Position numbers and translations under genes: made by a program
In this document: piece by piece, positions 34,192-43,742 of the stretch
Layout of the letters: every line of letters starts with the position of its first letter
Numbering within the stretch: position 1 is the first letter of the stretch
The notes under the pieces: generated by a model
Told to the model about the DNA's origin: nothing
The model's input: the letters and a program-made list of their open reading frames with translations, nothing else
Databases searched by the model: none
NCBI GenBank assembly: GCA_016783445.1
Contig: JADHWO010000011.1
Coordinates: 1-51,542 of the forward strand
DNA: 51,542 bases
Direction: 5' to 3'
Source of the DNA: Candidatus Aminicenantota bacterium
GTDB lineage: Bacteria; Acidobacteriota; Aminicenantia; Aminicenantales; Aminicenantaceae

Positions 34192-34326
34192 ATAGTTATA
34201 TCCCGTCTTTTTTTAGTTTATTGTTAGCCTTTATGGTATAAGAAAAAATTTCCCTCTGCAAATAAATATTCTGAATTGTGAAAGACATTTTGCTTTTCAT
34301 TGATTTCAGATTTCCCCTGTGTTAAA

Positions 34327-34591
34327 AAAAGGGGTCGCGTCTCAACATTTGACATTTGATAAAAAAAGGGCTGTGTTTCAAAATTTGCTCAGGGCAAAGC
34401 CTTATCATGGAAAAACCTGGATTGCTGAAGATAATAAGATTTCTCTTCTTAACGGCAATGGCTGACCTAAAATGTTATATCTTTTTTAGAAATGTCACAT
34501 ATTTAGATGTAATCCCTATTTTGCAGAGGTGGGTTTGGTAAATCAAATCCCTACAAAATAATGTGTCAAATGTTGAGACGCGACCCCTTTT
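34327..34591. mobile_element. 265-bp MITE-like element with perfect 28-bp terminal inverted repeats
   Basis: The left end (34327-34354) begins AAAAGGGGTCGCGTCTCAAC, and its exact reverse complement closes the element at 34564-34591. The interior is too short to encode a transposase and carries a degraded palindromic repeat at 34531-34556. It ends 34 bp before the S9 peptidase start. The intervening 34192-34326 shows nothing recognisable. Confidence 0.7.
34531..34556. repeat. Palindromic dispersed repeat (copy 3, diverged)
   Basis: GGGTTTGGTAAATCAAATCCCTACAA, split here as GGGTTTGGTAAAT and CAAATCCCTACAA, differs at a few positions from the copies at 169-194 and 17301-17324. It is nested inside the 34327-34591 element. 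Confidence 0.5.
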
Positions 34592-34625
34592 GTTGAGTTT
34601 AATCCCAAAAGAAGGAGGAGTTTGA

Positions 34626-37454
34626 ATGTACCAAAAAGCAAATTTAAGAATAGCCATGGCAGTGCTCCTGTTCTGGGGCTTGATTCTTTTCACCCCTTTT
34701 TCAGAAGCTGCGGAGAAAAAACCACTGACATTTCAGGATGTCATGAAATTTAAGGAAATCCGGAATCCGGTGATCTCTGAGAATGGATTATGGATAACTT
34801 ATACTGCCCAGCCGGACAGAGGTGATGGAGAAGTGATAATTCACAGCATAAAAAAGGGCAAGGTTTTTACAGTAAAGCGAGGCAGCAATCCGGTTATTTC
34901 TAAAAATTCCCGTTGGGTGGTTATGATAGTAAAGCCCGAAGCTGTGGAACTTGAAAAAGCGAAAAAGAAAAAACCCAAGCAGGGAATGGCACTTCTTGAG
35001 ACTCTTACCGGGGAAGTTGTCCATTTTGAGAAAGTTGAACGATTCAAATTTTCTGAAAACTCGATGTGGCTTGCTTATTCTCACTTTAAAGAGGAAGAGA
35101 AACCAAAAAAGGAAGAAAAGGCGCAAAAAGAGGAAAAAGGGAAGAGCCAGGAAGAAGAGAAGGAAGCGAAGAAGGCGAAAAAAGTCGGCTCTACTCTTGT
35201 CCTCCGTCACCTGGAGTCAGGAAAGGAGATTCAAATTCCCTATGTGCTTTCCTCTGCTTTTGACAGCGCATCCGGATATCTTGCCTATGCTTTAGCTGAT
35301 CCCGAAGGGAAGAACAACGGACTTTATTATGTGGAATTAGAAAAGGAAAGCTGGCCGCAGAAAGCCATCGAAAAAATTGAAAACGGTCTTTATTCAAACC
35401 TGACATGGGCCAAAGAAGAAAGTAAACTGGCTTTCCTCTCAAGCACAAAAGAAAAGAAAAATAATGAAGAAAGCGGTTTTTATTCTCTTTGTATATGGAA
35501 CAGCAAAACAGGAAAAACAATTCAAGCCGTATCGGCTGAAGACACACCTGAAGGATGGATTATCCCGGAAAAAAACGGGATTTCCTGGACCCGTGACGGC
35601 AAACGCATTTTTTTCGGTTTTAAGCCCAAAGAATTTTTTGATGTGGGAGAGGAGACCAAAAAAAAGGAGAAAGAAGAGGAGAAAATTGACCTTTTTAGTA
35701 TAGAAAAGATCCTTGAGAAAAGAGGGGTCGATGTCTGGCACTGGAATGACCCGCTTATCATTCCCAATCAGAAAAAAATGTGGCCTCGTTTCATAGATCA
35801 AACATATCTGGCTGTTTTCCATCTCGATTCAAAACAAACCATTCTTCTTGCAGATAGAGAAATGCCCAGAGTTCAGGTATCGGAGAATCCAAATTTTGCC
35901 CTGGGGATTTCTGATATTCCCTACCGGAAAGAGATCACCTGGTATGGAAGGCTGAATGATATTTTTTTGGTTAATCTTAAAGACGGCTCCAGGAAAAAAG
36001 TGGCGTCTTTCCTGGAAGACCGTTTCTCCCTTTCACCCGGTGGGCGTTATGTTGTTTATTACAAGGATAAACACTGGTTTCTTTTTGATGGAAAAACAGG
36101 GACTTTAAAAAACCTGACAAGCCAGCTTAAAGTTCCTTTTTTTAATGAAGACCATGATTATCCTCGAAAGGTTCCCGGGTACGGATATGCGGGATGGGCA
36201 AAAGATGATAAAGCTGCCCTGATATATGACAAGTACGATATCTGGGAGTTTTCCACAAAAACAGGCAAAGTTTTAAACATCACAGCTGGAAAAGGACGGA
36301 AAAACAACATAACTTTTCGTGTTCTTCGCCTGGATCGAGAAAAGTTATTCTTTGATGAGAAACAGAAGCTCCTGCTTTCTGCTTATAACAACCTGGAAAA
36401 ACACACCTTGTTTTCTGCCTGCAGGGTGGGGAGCTCTGGTGTGGAGAAACAGATAGAAGAGAAAAAGAGGTTCAGATTCCTTGCAAAAGCTAAAAAAGCA
36501 GATGTTTTGATGTTTACAAGGGAAAATTATCAGGAATTTCCTGATATCTGGATAAGCGACCTGAAATTTACTTCCCCAAAAAAAGTTACCAACGTCAATC
36601 CGCAGATCAGTGAGTTTGCGTGGGGAAGTGCTGAGCTTGTAGAATGGAACAGTCTTGATGGTATTCCGCTCCAGGGTGTCCTCATCAAGCCGGGGAATTA
36701 CGAGCCCGGAAAAAGATATCCTGTAATTGTCTATTTTTATCGCTTTTTCTCGCAGCGGCTCCATGAGTTCAACCAGATAGTTGTGAACCACCGCCCCTGC
36801 TTTCCTTTTTATGCCAGCAATGGTTATGCTCTTTTCCTCCCTGATATCCGTTTTGATGTGGGCCATCCGGGTTATTCAGCCACAAAGTGTCTGGTGCCCG
36901 GAGTGCAGAAATTGATAGATATGGGAATTGTTGACCCCAAAGGAATAGGTCTTCACGGTCATTCCTGGAGCGGTTACCAGGCGGCATTTGTAATTACCCA
37001 AACAAACATATTTACTTGCACCATAGCAGGAGCTCCTGTTTCTAACATGACCAGCGCTTACAGCGGCATCCGCTGGGAATCAGGCCTTGCGCGGCAGTTT
37101 CAATATGAAAAGGCCCAGAGCCGCATTGGCGGGAGCCTTTGGGAGTATCCTGAGCGTTATATCGAGAACTCCCCTGTATTTTTTGCGGACCGTATCCACA
37201 CTCCCTTGCTCATACAGTTTGGAGACGAAGATGGTGCTGTTCCCTGGTATCAGGGAATCGAGCTTTACCTGGCGATGCGCCGGCTGGGAAAAGACTGTAT
37301 ATTCTTGCAGTATCGTGGAGAGCCTCATCACCTGCAGAAGTACTCTAACAAGCTGGACTACTCCATCAAGATGAAGCAATATTTTGACCACTATCTTAAA
37401 GGAAAGCCCGCACCAAAATGGATTTTAGAGGGCATTCCATACCGTGGTAAATAA
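34626..37454 (+). CDS. Exported S9 (prolyl oligopeptidase family) serine peptidase
   Basis: A 942-aa S9 peptidase with signal peptide (about 1-30), a long beta-propeller N-terminal region with TolB/WD-like repeats, and a C-terminal alpha/beta-hydrolase domain. The catalytic serine is Ser780 in GHSWSGYQ; the Asp is in GDEDGAVP (about 869) and the His in GEPHHL (about 901). The second motif position is Ser rather than the usual Gly, a variant that still places the nucleophile. A Lys/Glu-rich low-complexity insert lies around 155-185. It would cleave short peptides in the periplasm. AAGGAGGAG precedes the ATG. The M14 gene follows 11 bp later as an operon. Confidence 0.93.
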   Translation: MYQKANLRIAMAVLLFWGLILFTPFSEAAEKKPLTFQDVMKFKEIRNPVISENGLWITYTAQPDRGDGEVIIHSIKKGKVFTVKRGSNPVISKNSRWVVMIVKPEAVELEKAKKKKPKQGMALLETLTGEVVHFEKVERFKFSENSMWLAYSHFKEEEKPKKEEKAQKEEKGKSQEEEKEAKKAKKVGSTLVLRHLESGKEIQIPYVLSSAFDSASGYLAYALADPEGKNNGLYYVELEKESWPQKAIEKIENGLYSNLTWAKEESKLAFLSSTKEKKNNEESGFYSLCIWNSKTGKTIQAVSAEDTPEGWIIPEKNGISWTRDGKRIFFGFKPKEFFDVGEETKKKEKEEEKIDLFSIEKILEKRGVDVWHWNDPLIIPNQKKMWPRFIDQTYLAVFHLDSKQTILLADREMPRVQVSENPNFALGISDIPYRKEITWYGRLNDIFLVNLKDGSRKKVASFLEDRFSLSPGGRYVVYYKDKHWFLFDGKTGTLKNLTSQLKVPFFNEDHDYPRKVPGYGYAGWAKDDKAALIYDKYDIWEFSTKTGKVLNITAGKGRKNNITFRVLRLDREKLFFDEKQKLLLSAYNNLEKHTLFSACRVGSSGVEKQIEEKKRFRFLAKAKKADVLMFTRENYQEFPDIWISDLKFTSPKKVTNVNPQISEFAWGSAELVEWNSLDGIPLQGVLIKPGNYEPGKRYPVIVYFYRFFSQRLHEFNQIVVNHRPCFPFYASNGYALFLPDIRFDVGHPGYSATKCLVPGVQKLIDMGIVDPKGIGLHGHSWSGYQAAFVITQTNIFTCTIAGAPVSNMTSAYSGIRWESGLARQFQYEKAQSRIGGSLWEYPERYIENSPVFFADRIHTPLLIQFGDEDGAVPWYQGIELYLAMRRLGKDCIFLQYRGEPHHLQKYSNKLDYSIKMKQYFDHYLKGKPAPKWILEGIPYRGK

Positions 37455-37465
37455 AGGAGGATAAT

Positions 37466-40000
37466 ATGAGAAGGGCAAAAAATCTTTGTTTTGTGCTATT
37501 GCTTCTTTTTTTAAGCCATGCCGTTCTAGCCCAGGTTTCCAAACCTGAAGACATTTTAGGATTTAAAATCGGAACAGACAGAAAAGTTGCGGATATGTTC
37601 CAGATCCTTGATTACTTCAAAAAGCTCGATAAGGCAAGCGAAAGAGTAACCGTTAATGAAATTGGTAAAACAACAATGGGAAATCCTTTTATAGTAGCCG
37701 TAATAACTTCAGTAGAGAACCATAAAAGCCTTGAAAAATACCGCCAGTATCAGCAGAAACTTGCTGACCCCAGAACAATAAAAGAGGAAGAAGCAGAAAA
37801 AATCATCTCAGAAGGAAAGTCTGTCGTGATGATAAACTGCTCCATCCATGCATCCGAGATCGGGGCATCGCAGATGTCCATGGAGCTTGCCTATAACCTT
37901 GCCACCGGAAATGATAAAAATACCAGGGAAATTCTGGATAATGTTATTCTCCTTCTTGTTCCCATGCACAACCCTGACGGGATTCAATTGGTTGTAGATT
38001 GGTATAAAAAGAACCTTGGGACAAAGTTTGAAGGGTCACGTATGCCCTGGCTCTATCATAAGTATGTGGGGCACGACAATAACAGAGACTGGTACATGTT
38101 CACTCAGGTAGAGTCCCGCCTCACGATCAAAGTCCACAATGCCTGGCATCCCCAGGTCATTCTGGATATGCACCAGATGGGAAGCAGGGGTGCAAGGATA
38201 TTTGTTCCGCCTTACGTCGACCCTTATGAACCTAATGTCGATCCGATTCTCCGGCAGGAAGTGGCAAAGATGGGGACTTTTATTGCATCTGAGCTGACTG
38301 CAGAAGGAAAAGCCGGCGTTATACACAGCATGATATTCGACGCTTGGACGCCAGCAAGAGCTTACCATCACTATCATGGAGGAATAAGGATATTAACCGA
38401 GGTTGCAAGTGTCAGGATTGCCACTCCCATCACAATTAAGTTTGATGAACTGCCCAGCTATGTGAAGGAACCTTCCGTAAAAATGCCTATGCCTTGGAAG
38501 GGCGGGAAATGGACGTTAAGAGATATTGTGGATTATGATTACTCTGCTGCTAAAGCGGTTTTAACAAATACGGCAAGACTCAGGGAGAATTGGCTCCGGA
38601 ATTTTTATCGAATTCATAAAAATGCTGTCACCCGGACTCAACCTCCGTTTGCTTTTGTTATGCCTCCCGACCAGAAGGATATGTCCACTGCTGTAAAAAT
38701 GATGAATGTTCTGCAGATGGGAGGAGTGGAGGTGCACAAAGCGAAAGAATCCTTTATGGCTGACGGCTACTTATATCCTCAGGACACGTACATTATTTAT
38801 CTTGCGCAGCCTTATGGAGGATTTGCCAAGGCCCTTCTTGAAAAACAGGTCTATCCGGAAATAAGAGAATATCCGGGTGCTCCTCTCAAAACTCCTTATG
38901 ATGTAGTTGCTCACACATTGCCTCTTCTTATGGGTGTTGAAGCTGTTCAGGTAGTAAAGCCGTTTGAGGTTAAATCAGCTAAGATGGATAAAATCTCCAG
39001 GCCAAAAGGCAAAATTGAGACAGTGAAAAAAACTTTTGGGTATGTTTGGGGGCATGCGACAAATGATGATATTGTTGCTTTAAATAGGCTGGTGAAAAAA
39101 GGATACAGCGTGTTTTGGGCTGCCGAGAATTTTTCTGCAAGTCGGAAGGCTTTTCCTCCCGGTACTATGATTGTCCGGTACAAGAAAGGGCTCATTGAAG
39201 ATTTAAAGTCTATAACAAAAAATCTTTGTGTTTTTTTTGAAGGATTAAATGTAAAACCTGAAGCAAAAGTTTACACATTGAAGCCTGTGAGGCTTGGTCT
39301 TTACAAAAGCTGGACTGCCTCGATGGATGAAGGATGGACCCGCTGGGTTCTTGAACAGTTTGAATTTCCTTACAAGAGTTTTTTTAACGAAGATATAAGA
39401 AGGGGGAACCTCAACAAGAATTTTGATGTTATTATTTTCCCTGATATAAGGACAAACACGATAATAAACGGGATTCCAGAGGAATCTATTCCCCCGGAAT
39501 ATTCGGGTGGAATAGGCGAGATCGGCGTAAAAAACATTAAAGAATTTATCCAGAATGGAGGCACCTTGATAACCCTGAACTCAGCTGCTGATTTTCCAAT
39601 AAAACAGTTTTATTTACCCATAGAAAATAGCGTGGAAGAAATAGACAGAAAAAGCTTCTTTGTCCCGGGCTCCCTGCTTAAGGTTTTAATAAACACAAAT
39701 CATCCGATCGCCTACGGATATGAGAGGGAAGGAGCGGTTTTTTTCAGGAGAAGCCCTGTTTTTGCAGCAAGAGAGGGGATAAGTGTTGTCAGATACCCTC
39801 TTCATAATCCTTTGTTAAGCGGCTGGGTTAATGGAGAGAAATATTTGTTTAATAAAAGCGCCATCGTTGATGTGCCTCTTGGCGAAGGGAAGATTATCCT
39901 TATCGGCTTTCCAGCTCTTTATAGAGGGCAGTCTTTTCACACGTTTAAGTTTCTTTTCAATTCGATCTACTACGGCGCTGCCTCTTTTGGTAAATTGTAA
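37466..40000 (+). CDS. Exported M14 zinc carboxypeptidase
   Basis: An 844-aa protein with signal peptide (about 1-22) and an N-terminal M14 domain: zinc ligands H128 and E131 in SIHASE, NNRDWY (205-210) for substrate binding, H236 in DMHQMGS, and the catalytic Glu likely E312 in ILTEVAS. M14 enzymes trim C-terminal residues from peptides. The following 480 residues form an uncharacterised C-terminal region of GATase1-like/beta character (for example FDVIIFPDIRTN and IQNGGTLITLNSAADF). The start has AAAGGAGGATAAT. The gene is co-transcribed with the S9 peptidase, giving complementary internal and C-terminal peptide cleavage outside the cytoplasm. Confidence 0.92.
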   Translation: MRRAKNLCFVLLLLFLSHAVLAQVSKPEDILGFKIGTDRKVADMFQILDYFKKLDKASERVTVNEIGKTTMGNPFIVAVITSVENHKSLEKYRQYQQKLADPRTIKEEEAEKIISEGKSVVMINCSIHASEIGASQMSMELAYNLATGNDKNTREILDNVILLLVPMHNPDGIQLVVDWYKKNLGTKFEGSRMPWLYHKYVGHDNNRDWYMFTQVESRLTIKVHNAWHPQVILDMHQMGSRGARIFVPPYVDPYEPNVDPILRQEVAKMGTFIASELTAEGKAGVIHSMIFDAWTPARAYHHYHGGIRILTEVASVRIATPITIKFDELPSYVKEPSVKMPMPWKGGKWTLRDIVDYDYSAAKAVLTNTARLRENWLRNFYRIHKNAVTRTQPPFAFVMPPDQKDMSTAVKMMNVLQMGGVEVHKAKESFMADGYLYPQDTYIIYLAQPYGGFAKALLEKQVYPEIREYPGAPLKTPYDVVAHTLPLLMGVEAVQVVKPFEVKSAKMDKISRPKGKIETVKKTFGYVWGHATNDDIVALNRLVKKGYSVFWAAENFSASRKAFPPGTMIVRYKKGLIEDLKSITKNLCVFFEGLNVKPEAKVYTLKPVRLGLYKSWTASMDEGWTRWVLEQFEFPYKSFFNEDIRRGNLNKNFDVIIFPDIRTNTIINGIPEESIPPEYSGGIGEIGVKNIKEFIQNGGTLITLNSAADFPIKQFYLPIENSVEEIDRKSFFVPGSLLKVLINTNHPIAYGYEREGAVFFRRSPVFAAREGISVVRYPLHNPLLSGWVNGEKYLFNKSAIVDVPLGEGKIILIGFPALYRGQSFHTFKFLFNSIYYGAASFGKL

Positions 40001-40248
40001 ATGACTGTGCGAGTTGTATTTCATTTTATGCCGGAAAAAAGAGAGTGATTTCCTGGTTTTCATAAAAAAGTACATCAGAATAGATTTCATAAATTCGAGA
40101 TAGATTTAAGCATTCATTTTATCCTCAGATTTTCCTGCACATTTTTGACATGTAAAATTCAATGTGATATAAAGACAATAATTTCCATAAATTGAATAAC
40201 TTACATCGCAACAATTTATTACGAACGAAGTTAAAGGAGGTGATATAA

Positions 40249-41592
40249 GTGTCAGGAATTGCAGGCATTGACCAGCCTGGGAAACAGGCTACTGTCAAAA
40301 GGATGCTGGAGAAAATATCGCATCGAGGTAATGCTGGGAAGGAAGTTAGAGGAATGAAAAACGCTACCTTCGGTATTGTTTGTGCCGATGCGCAGGTAGA
40401 TTCTCTTGTACAGATAAGACAGAAAAATGAAGTTGCGGATGGTTATGGTGCTGGACATTTAGCCCTGGTCAAAGCCAATAAGGATGGGATAATTCTCAAA
40501 CGCGATCACCTGGGTGTTGCACCTCTTTATTATGGTGAAAGCGAGGAGGGCGCAATTTGTTTTGCCTCGGAAGTTAAGGCCTTAATCAGTCTTTGCTCGG
40601 AGATTAAATCGCTTCCACCCGGGTGTAAATCTGATGGTGAGCGGCTGGAAACGTATTTTCAACTAAAAAAGAGAGAGCCATTAGATAAAAAAGTTGAGTT
40701 TATAGCTGAAGAGCTCAAGGAGTTAATTAAAAGTTCTATCGAGAAACGGATCGAACAAAAGGAAGAGATTGGTTCCTGGCTTTCTGGTGGTTTAGATTCG
40801 AGTACTTTAGCTGCTCTAACCAGTCTGTATGTGCGTAAACTTTATACATTTGCTACCGGATTGGATGGATCTCCTGATCTTGAATATGCCCGGGAAGTAG
40901 CTAATTATATTGGCTCCGAACATCATGAAGTAGTTGTTGAATTCTCAGACTTACTTTCTGTTTTACCTGATGTTATTTTTCATCTGGAATCATTTGATGC
41001 ACTTCTTGTGCGCTCCAGCATCATGAATTTTCTGGTTGCAGAAAAAGCTTCTGAATATGTTTATGCGGTTTTATCAGGGGAAGGTGGAGACGAACTTTTT
41101 GCTGGATATCATTATTTAAAGAATCTTAAGCAGGAAGAGCTGCCTGATGAATTAATAGATATTATGAAGCGTCTCCATAATACGGCATTACAGAGAGTAG
41201 ATCGCAGTGCATCAGCACATGGAACAGTTGCGCATGTTTGTTTTCTCGATCCTGACGTTGTGAATTATGCCCTGCGCATTCCACCTGAAATGAAACTTCA
41301 TGAGAATGTAGAAAAATGGATTTTGCGTGTCGCAATGGACGGTGAACTTCCAGAAAAAATATTAAATCGAAAAAAAGCCAAATTCTGGAAGGGCGCCGGT
41401 GTTAAAAACCTTATGTTACATTATGCTGATAAAACAATCACAGATGATGATTTTAGACTTGAGCGTAACTTGAAAAATGGCTGGATAATTAATTCTAAAG
41501 AAGAATTAATGTATTATCGCATTTTTAAGGAGCATTTTGGAAAATTAGAAGACCTTTCTTGGATGGGAAGGACAAAGGTAGTAAGATCTTAG
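40249..41592 (+). CDS. Asparagine-synthetase-like protein, degenerate glutaminase
   Basis: A 447-aa relative of asparagine synthetase B, shorter than the usual 550-600. The GTG start follows a near-perfect AAAGGAGGTGAT site. The N-terminal Ntn-like domain begins MSGIAGI: the catalytic Cys that follows Met in working glutaminases is Ser2, and HRGPD is HRGNA. The synthetase domain has an intact PP-loop SGGLDSS (179-185) and SGEGGDELFAGY (276-287), so ATP-dependent adenylation is likely. The motif RVDxxxxxHGTVAHVCFLD (316-334) has Val327 where AsnB enzymes have Glu (GLEARVPFLD). I infer an ammonia- or amine-using amide ligase with unknown substrate rather than AsnB. It is convergent with hyuA. 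Confidence 0.85.
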   Translation: MSGIAGIDQPGKQATVKRMLEKISHRGNAGKEVRGMKNATFGIVCADAQVDSLVQIRQKNEVADGYGAGHLALVKANKDGIILKRDHLGVAPLYYGESEEGAICFASEVKALISLCSEIKSLPPGCKSDGERLETYFQLKKREPLDKKVEFIAEELKELIKSSIEKRIEQKEEIGSWLSGGLDSSTLAALTSLYVRKLYTFATGLDGSPDLEYAREVANYIGSEHHEVVVEFSDLLSVLPDVIFHLESFDALLVRSSIMNFLVAEKASEYVYAVLSGEGGDELFAGYHYLKNLKQEELPDELIDIMKRLHNTALQRVDRSASAHGTVAHVCFLDPDVVNYALRIPPEMKLHENVEKWILRVAMDGELPEKILNRKKAKFWKGAGVKNLMLHYADKTITDDDFRLERNLKNGWIINSKEELMYYRIFKEHFGKLEDLSWMGRTKVVRS

Positions 41593-41660
41593 AATTAAAA
41601 TTATAGAACTGTCCATCGACTATAGCTCATAATCGATTAAAGTAAGAAATTTTTGAGCTT

Positions 41661-43739
41661 TCATTTCCGATATCGCATGCGAAGATTTCCCAATTTATCA
41701 ACTTGAAGATTCCAATCAGGCCCGACCAACGTGGTAGATTCTTTTTCCTGGATGACAGCAGGTCCATTAATGCTGAATCCGGCCGGCAATATTGAACGCT
41801 CGTAAATTCGGCATTTAAATTTCTTATTGTTGAGCCAAACTGGCCTGGTTCTAACTTGATCCTCATCTAATATACTTCCTGGGACATTCAACTTTGGCAT
41901 TTCAGGTTTAGGTTGGAGTTTTATAGCTCTTAAGCGCAAGTTGACAACTTCTATATTCTCACCGGGAGCACTAAAGCCATATGTTTTGGCATGGGCTTCA
42001 TGGAATCTTACATGAATCTGTTGAGTGTCATCTTTTGAGAGCTCTGGTCCCGGGAAGAGAAGATTTAATTCATAATTTTGACGGAGATAACGCAGGTCAG
42101 CAGAAACACGGATTTTCCTTTCCTTAGAGGCTACGTTATTTTTTTCAAACCAGACTTTTGCCTGCTTATTTAGTCTGGCGAGAATTCTATTGAGAGAGGC
42201 TATCCGCGTCAAGGACATCATAGCGGTTTCCACAAAATCCATATTCGTATCTGTATAGAACAGGCCCAGGGTAGAAAAAAGCCCCGGCATTAGGGGAATG
42301 ATAATCCGGCTGATTGACATCGACTCAGCTAATTCCGTGGCGTGCAGCGGTCCAGCCCCTCCGTAAGCCATCAAGGTAAAATTACGTGGGTCATATCCCC
42401 TTGCTACGGAAATAAGACGGAGCAGACGAAGCATGCTGGCATTTGCGATTGCCAGAACTCCAGTAGCAGCTTCTTCTAAACGTTTACTTAAGGGAATACA
42501 GATATTTCGCTTTAAGACCTCTTCTGAAATTGTGGGGTGTAGAGGCATTTCTCCTCCCAAAAACTTGTCGGCAGATAGTCGACCGAGAACCACATGTGCG
42601 TCAGTTACTGTCGGATTTTTACCGCCTTTACCGTAACATGCAGGTCCTGGAACAGCACCTGCACTTTGGGGACCGACTTTAAGGTGCCCGCCGCTGTCGA
42701 TCCAGGCTATACTCCCGGCTCCTGCCCCGCATTCGACCATATCAATCATGGGAGTACGAACCGGATACCCGCTTCCTTTCTGGCGTCCACCATGGTGGAA
42801 TTCGCCTGAAACTTCATATTCTGAAGAATATTGAAGCTTTCCCTTTAAAATCACTCCTGCCTTCGCTGTTGTTCCTCCCATATCAAAGGCAACAATCCTT
42901 TCCAGGTTAAGGGCTTTGGAAAGATAGGCGGCTCCAACAAGCCCTGCTGCCGGTCCTGATTCGATCAAGGTATGAGGTTGTTTCTCCGCTTCGAAAGTAC
43001 TTGAAGTTCCGCCACCCGAGTGCATGATTCTTAATTTGAATTGTTCCAATCCTTGATCTTTCAATTTTATTTTAATTGCTTTGAGGTAGTTTACGACTCT
43101 GGGAGCGACAGCAGCAGCAATTACTGTTGTACTTGTACGCTCAAACTCCCGGAATTCGGGAGAAACTTGGCTTGAAAGAAAAATATGCCTCTTATCGAAA
43201 AATTTCTGTGCCAGTTTTTTCAGCAGCTTTTCATGCTTAGGATTGTGAAAAGAGAAAAGCAAGCTAATCGCTAATACTTCTATATTTAGTTTTTTGAGTG
43301 CTTTGATTTGTGCTGTTGCATGTTCTTTGTCTAACGGGAGAATAATTTTTTTATTAGAAGAAATCCTTTCCTTGATTTCCCTCACGCAGTAACGGGGTAC
43401 AAGGGGAGTTTTTCGATCTTTTTTCAAATCGTAAAGGCTGGGGCGTTGCTGCCGCCCGATCTCCAGGAGGTCTCTGAAGCCATTGGTAACAAGTAGCCCA
43501 ACTTTTGCAAGATTGCCTTCAAGAAGGGCATTCGTAACAACAGTCGTTCCATGAGTCAGAGTATCTACTTCTTTAATCTTTTTCCCTGCAAGTTCCAGTA
43601 CATGGACCAATCCTTCTATAAACGGAGTTTCTGGATTTTCTGGATTGGATGGGATTTTAGCCGACCAAAAGACGCCGCAGTTCTTTTCGTATAAAATAAT
43701 ATCTGTAAAGGTTCCGCCAATATCGATTGCAACACTCAT
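41661..43739 (-). CDS. hyuA: Hydantoinase/oxoprolinase family subunit A
   Basis: A 692-aa protein of the hydantoinase A/oxoprolinase family, an actin-like ATPase subunit that, with HyuB, hydrolyses cyclic amides such as 5-oxoproline or N-substituted hydantoins with ATP, or acts in related carboxylases. N-terminal SVAIDIGGTFTDIILYE and central VAFDMGGTTAKAGVI are the phosphate-binding motifs; DPRNFTLMAYGGAGPLHA is the family C-terminal signature. It is the second gene of a hyuB-hyuA operon with a 3-bp gap. The substrate is not determinable. The 68-bp gap to the convergent AsnB-like gene has no clear terminator. Confidence 0.94.
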   Translation of the reverse strand: MSVAIDIGGTFTDIILYEKNCGVFWSAKIPSNPENPETPFIEGLVHVLELAGKKIKEVDTLTHGTTVVTNALLEGNLAKVGLLVTNGFRDLLEIGRQQRPSLYDLKKDRKTPLVPRYCVREIKERISSNKKIILPLDKEHATAQIKALKKLNIEVLAISLLFSFHNPKHEKLLKKLAQKFFDKRHIFLSSQVSPEFREFERTSTTVIAAAVAPRVVNYLKAIKIKLKDQGLEQFKLRIMHSGGGTSSTFEAEKQPHTLIESGPAAGLVGAAYLSKALNLERIVAFDMGGTTAKAGVILKGKLQYSSEYEVSGEFHHGGRQKGSGYPVRTPMIDMVECGAGAGSIAWIDSGGHLKVGPQSAGAVPGPACYGKGGKNPTVTDAHVVLGRLSADKFLGGEMPLHPTISEEVLKRNICIPLSKRLEEAATGVLAIANASMLRLLRLISVARGYDPRNFTLMAYGGAGPLHATELAESMSISRIIIPLMPGLFSTLGLFYTDTNMDFVETAMMSLTRIASLNRILARLNKQAKVWFEKNNVASKERKIRVSADLRYLRQNYELNLLFPGPELSKDDTQQIHVRFHEAHAKTYGFSAPGENIEVVNLRLRAIKLQPKPEMPKLNVPGSILDEDQVRTRPVWLNNKKFKCRIYERSILPAGFSINGPAVIQEKESTTLVGPDWNLQVDKLGNLRMRYRK

Positions 43740-43742
43740 GGT

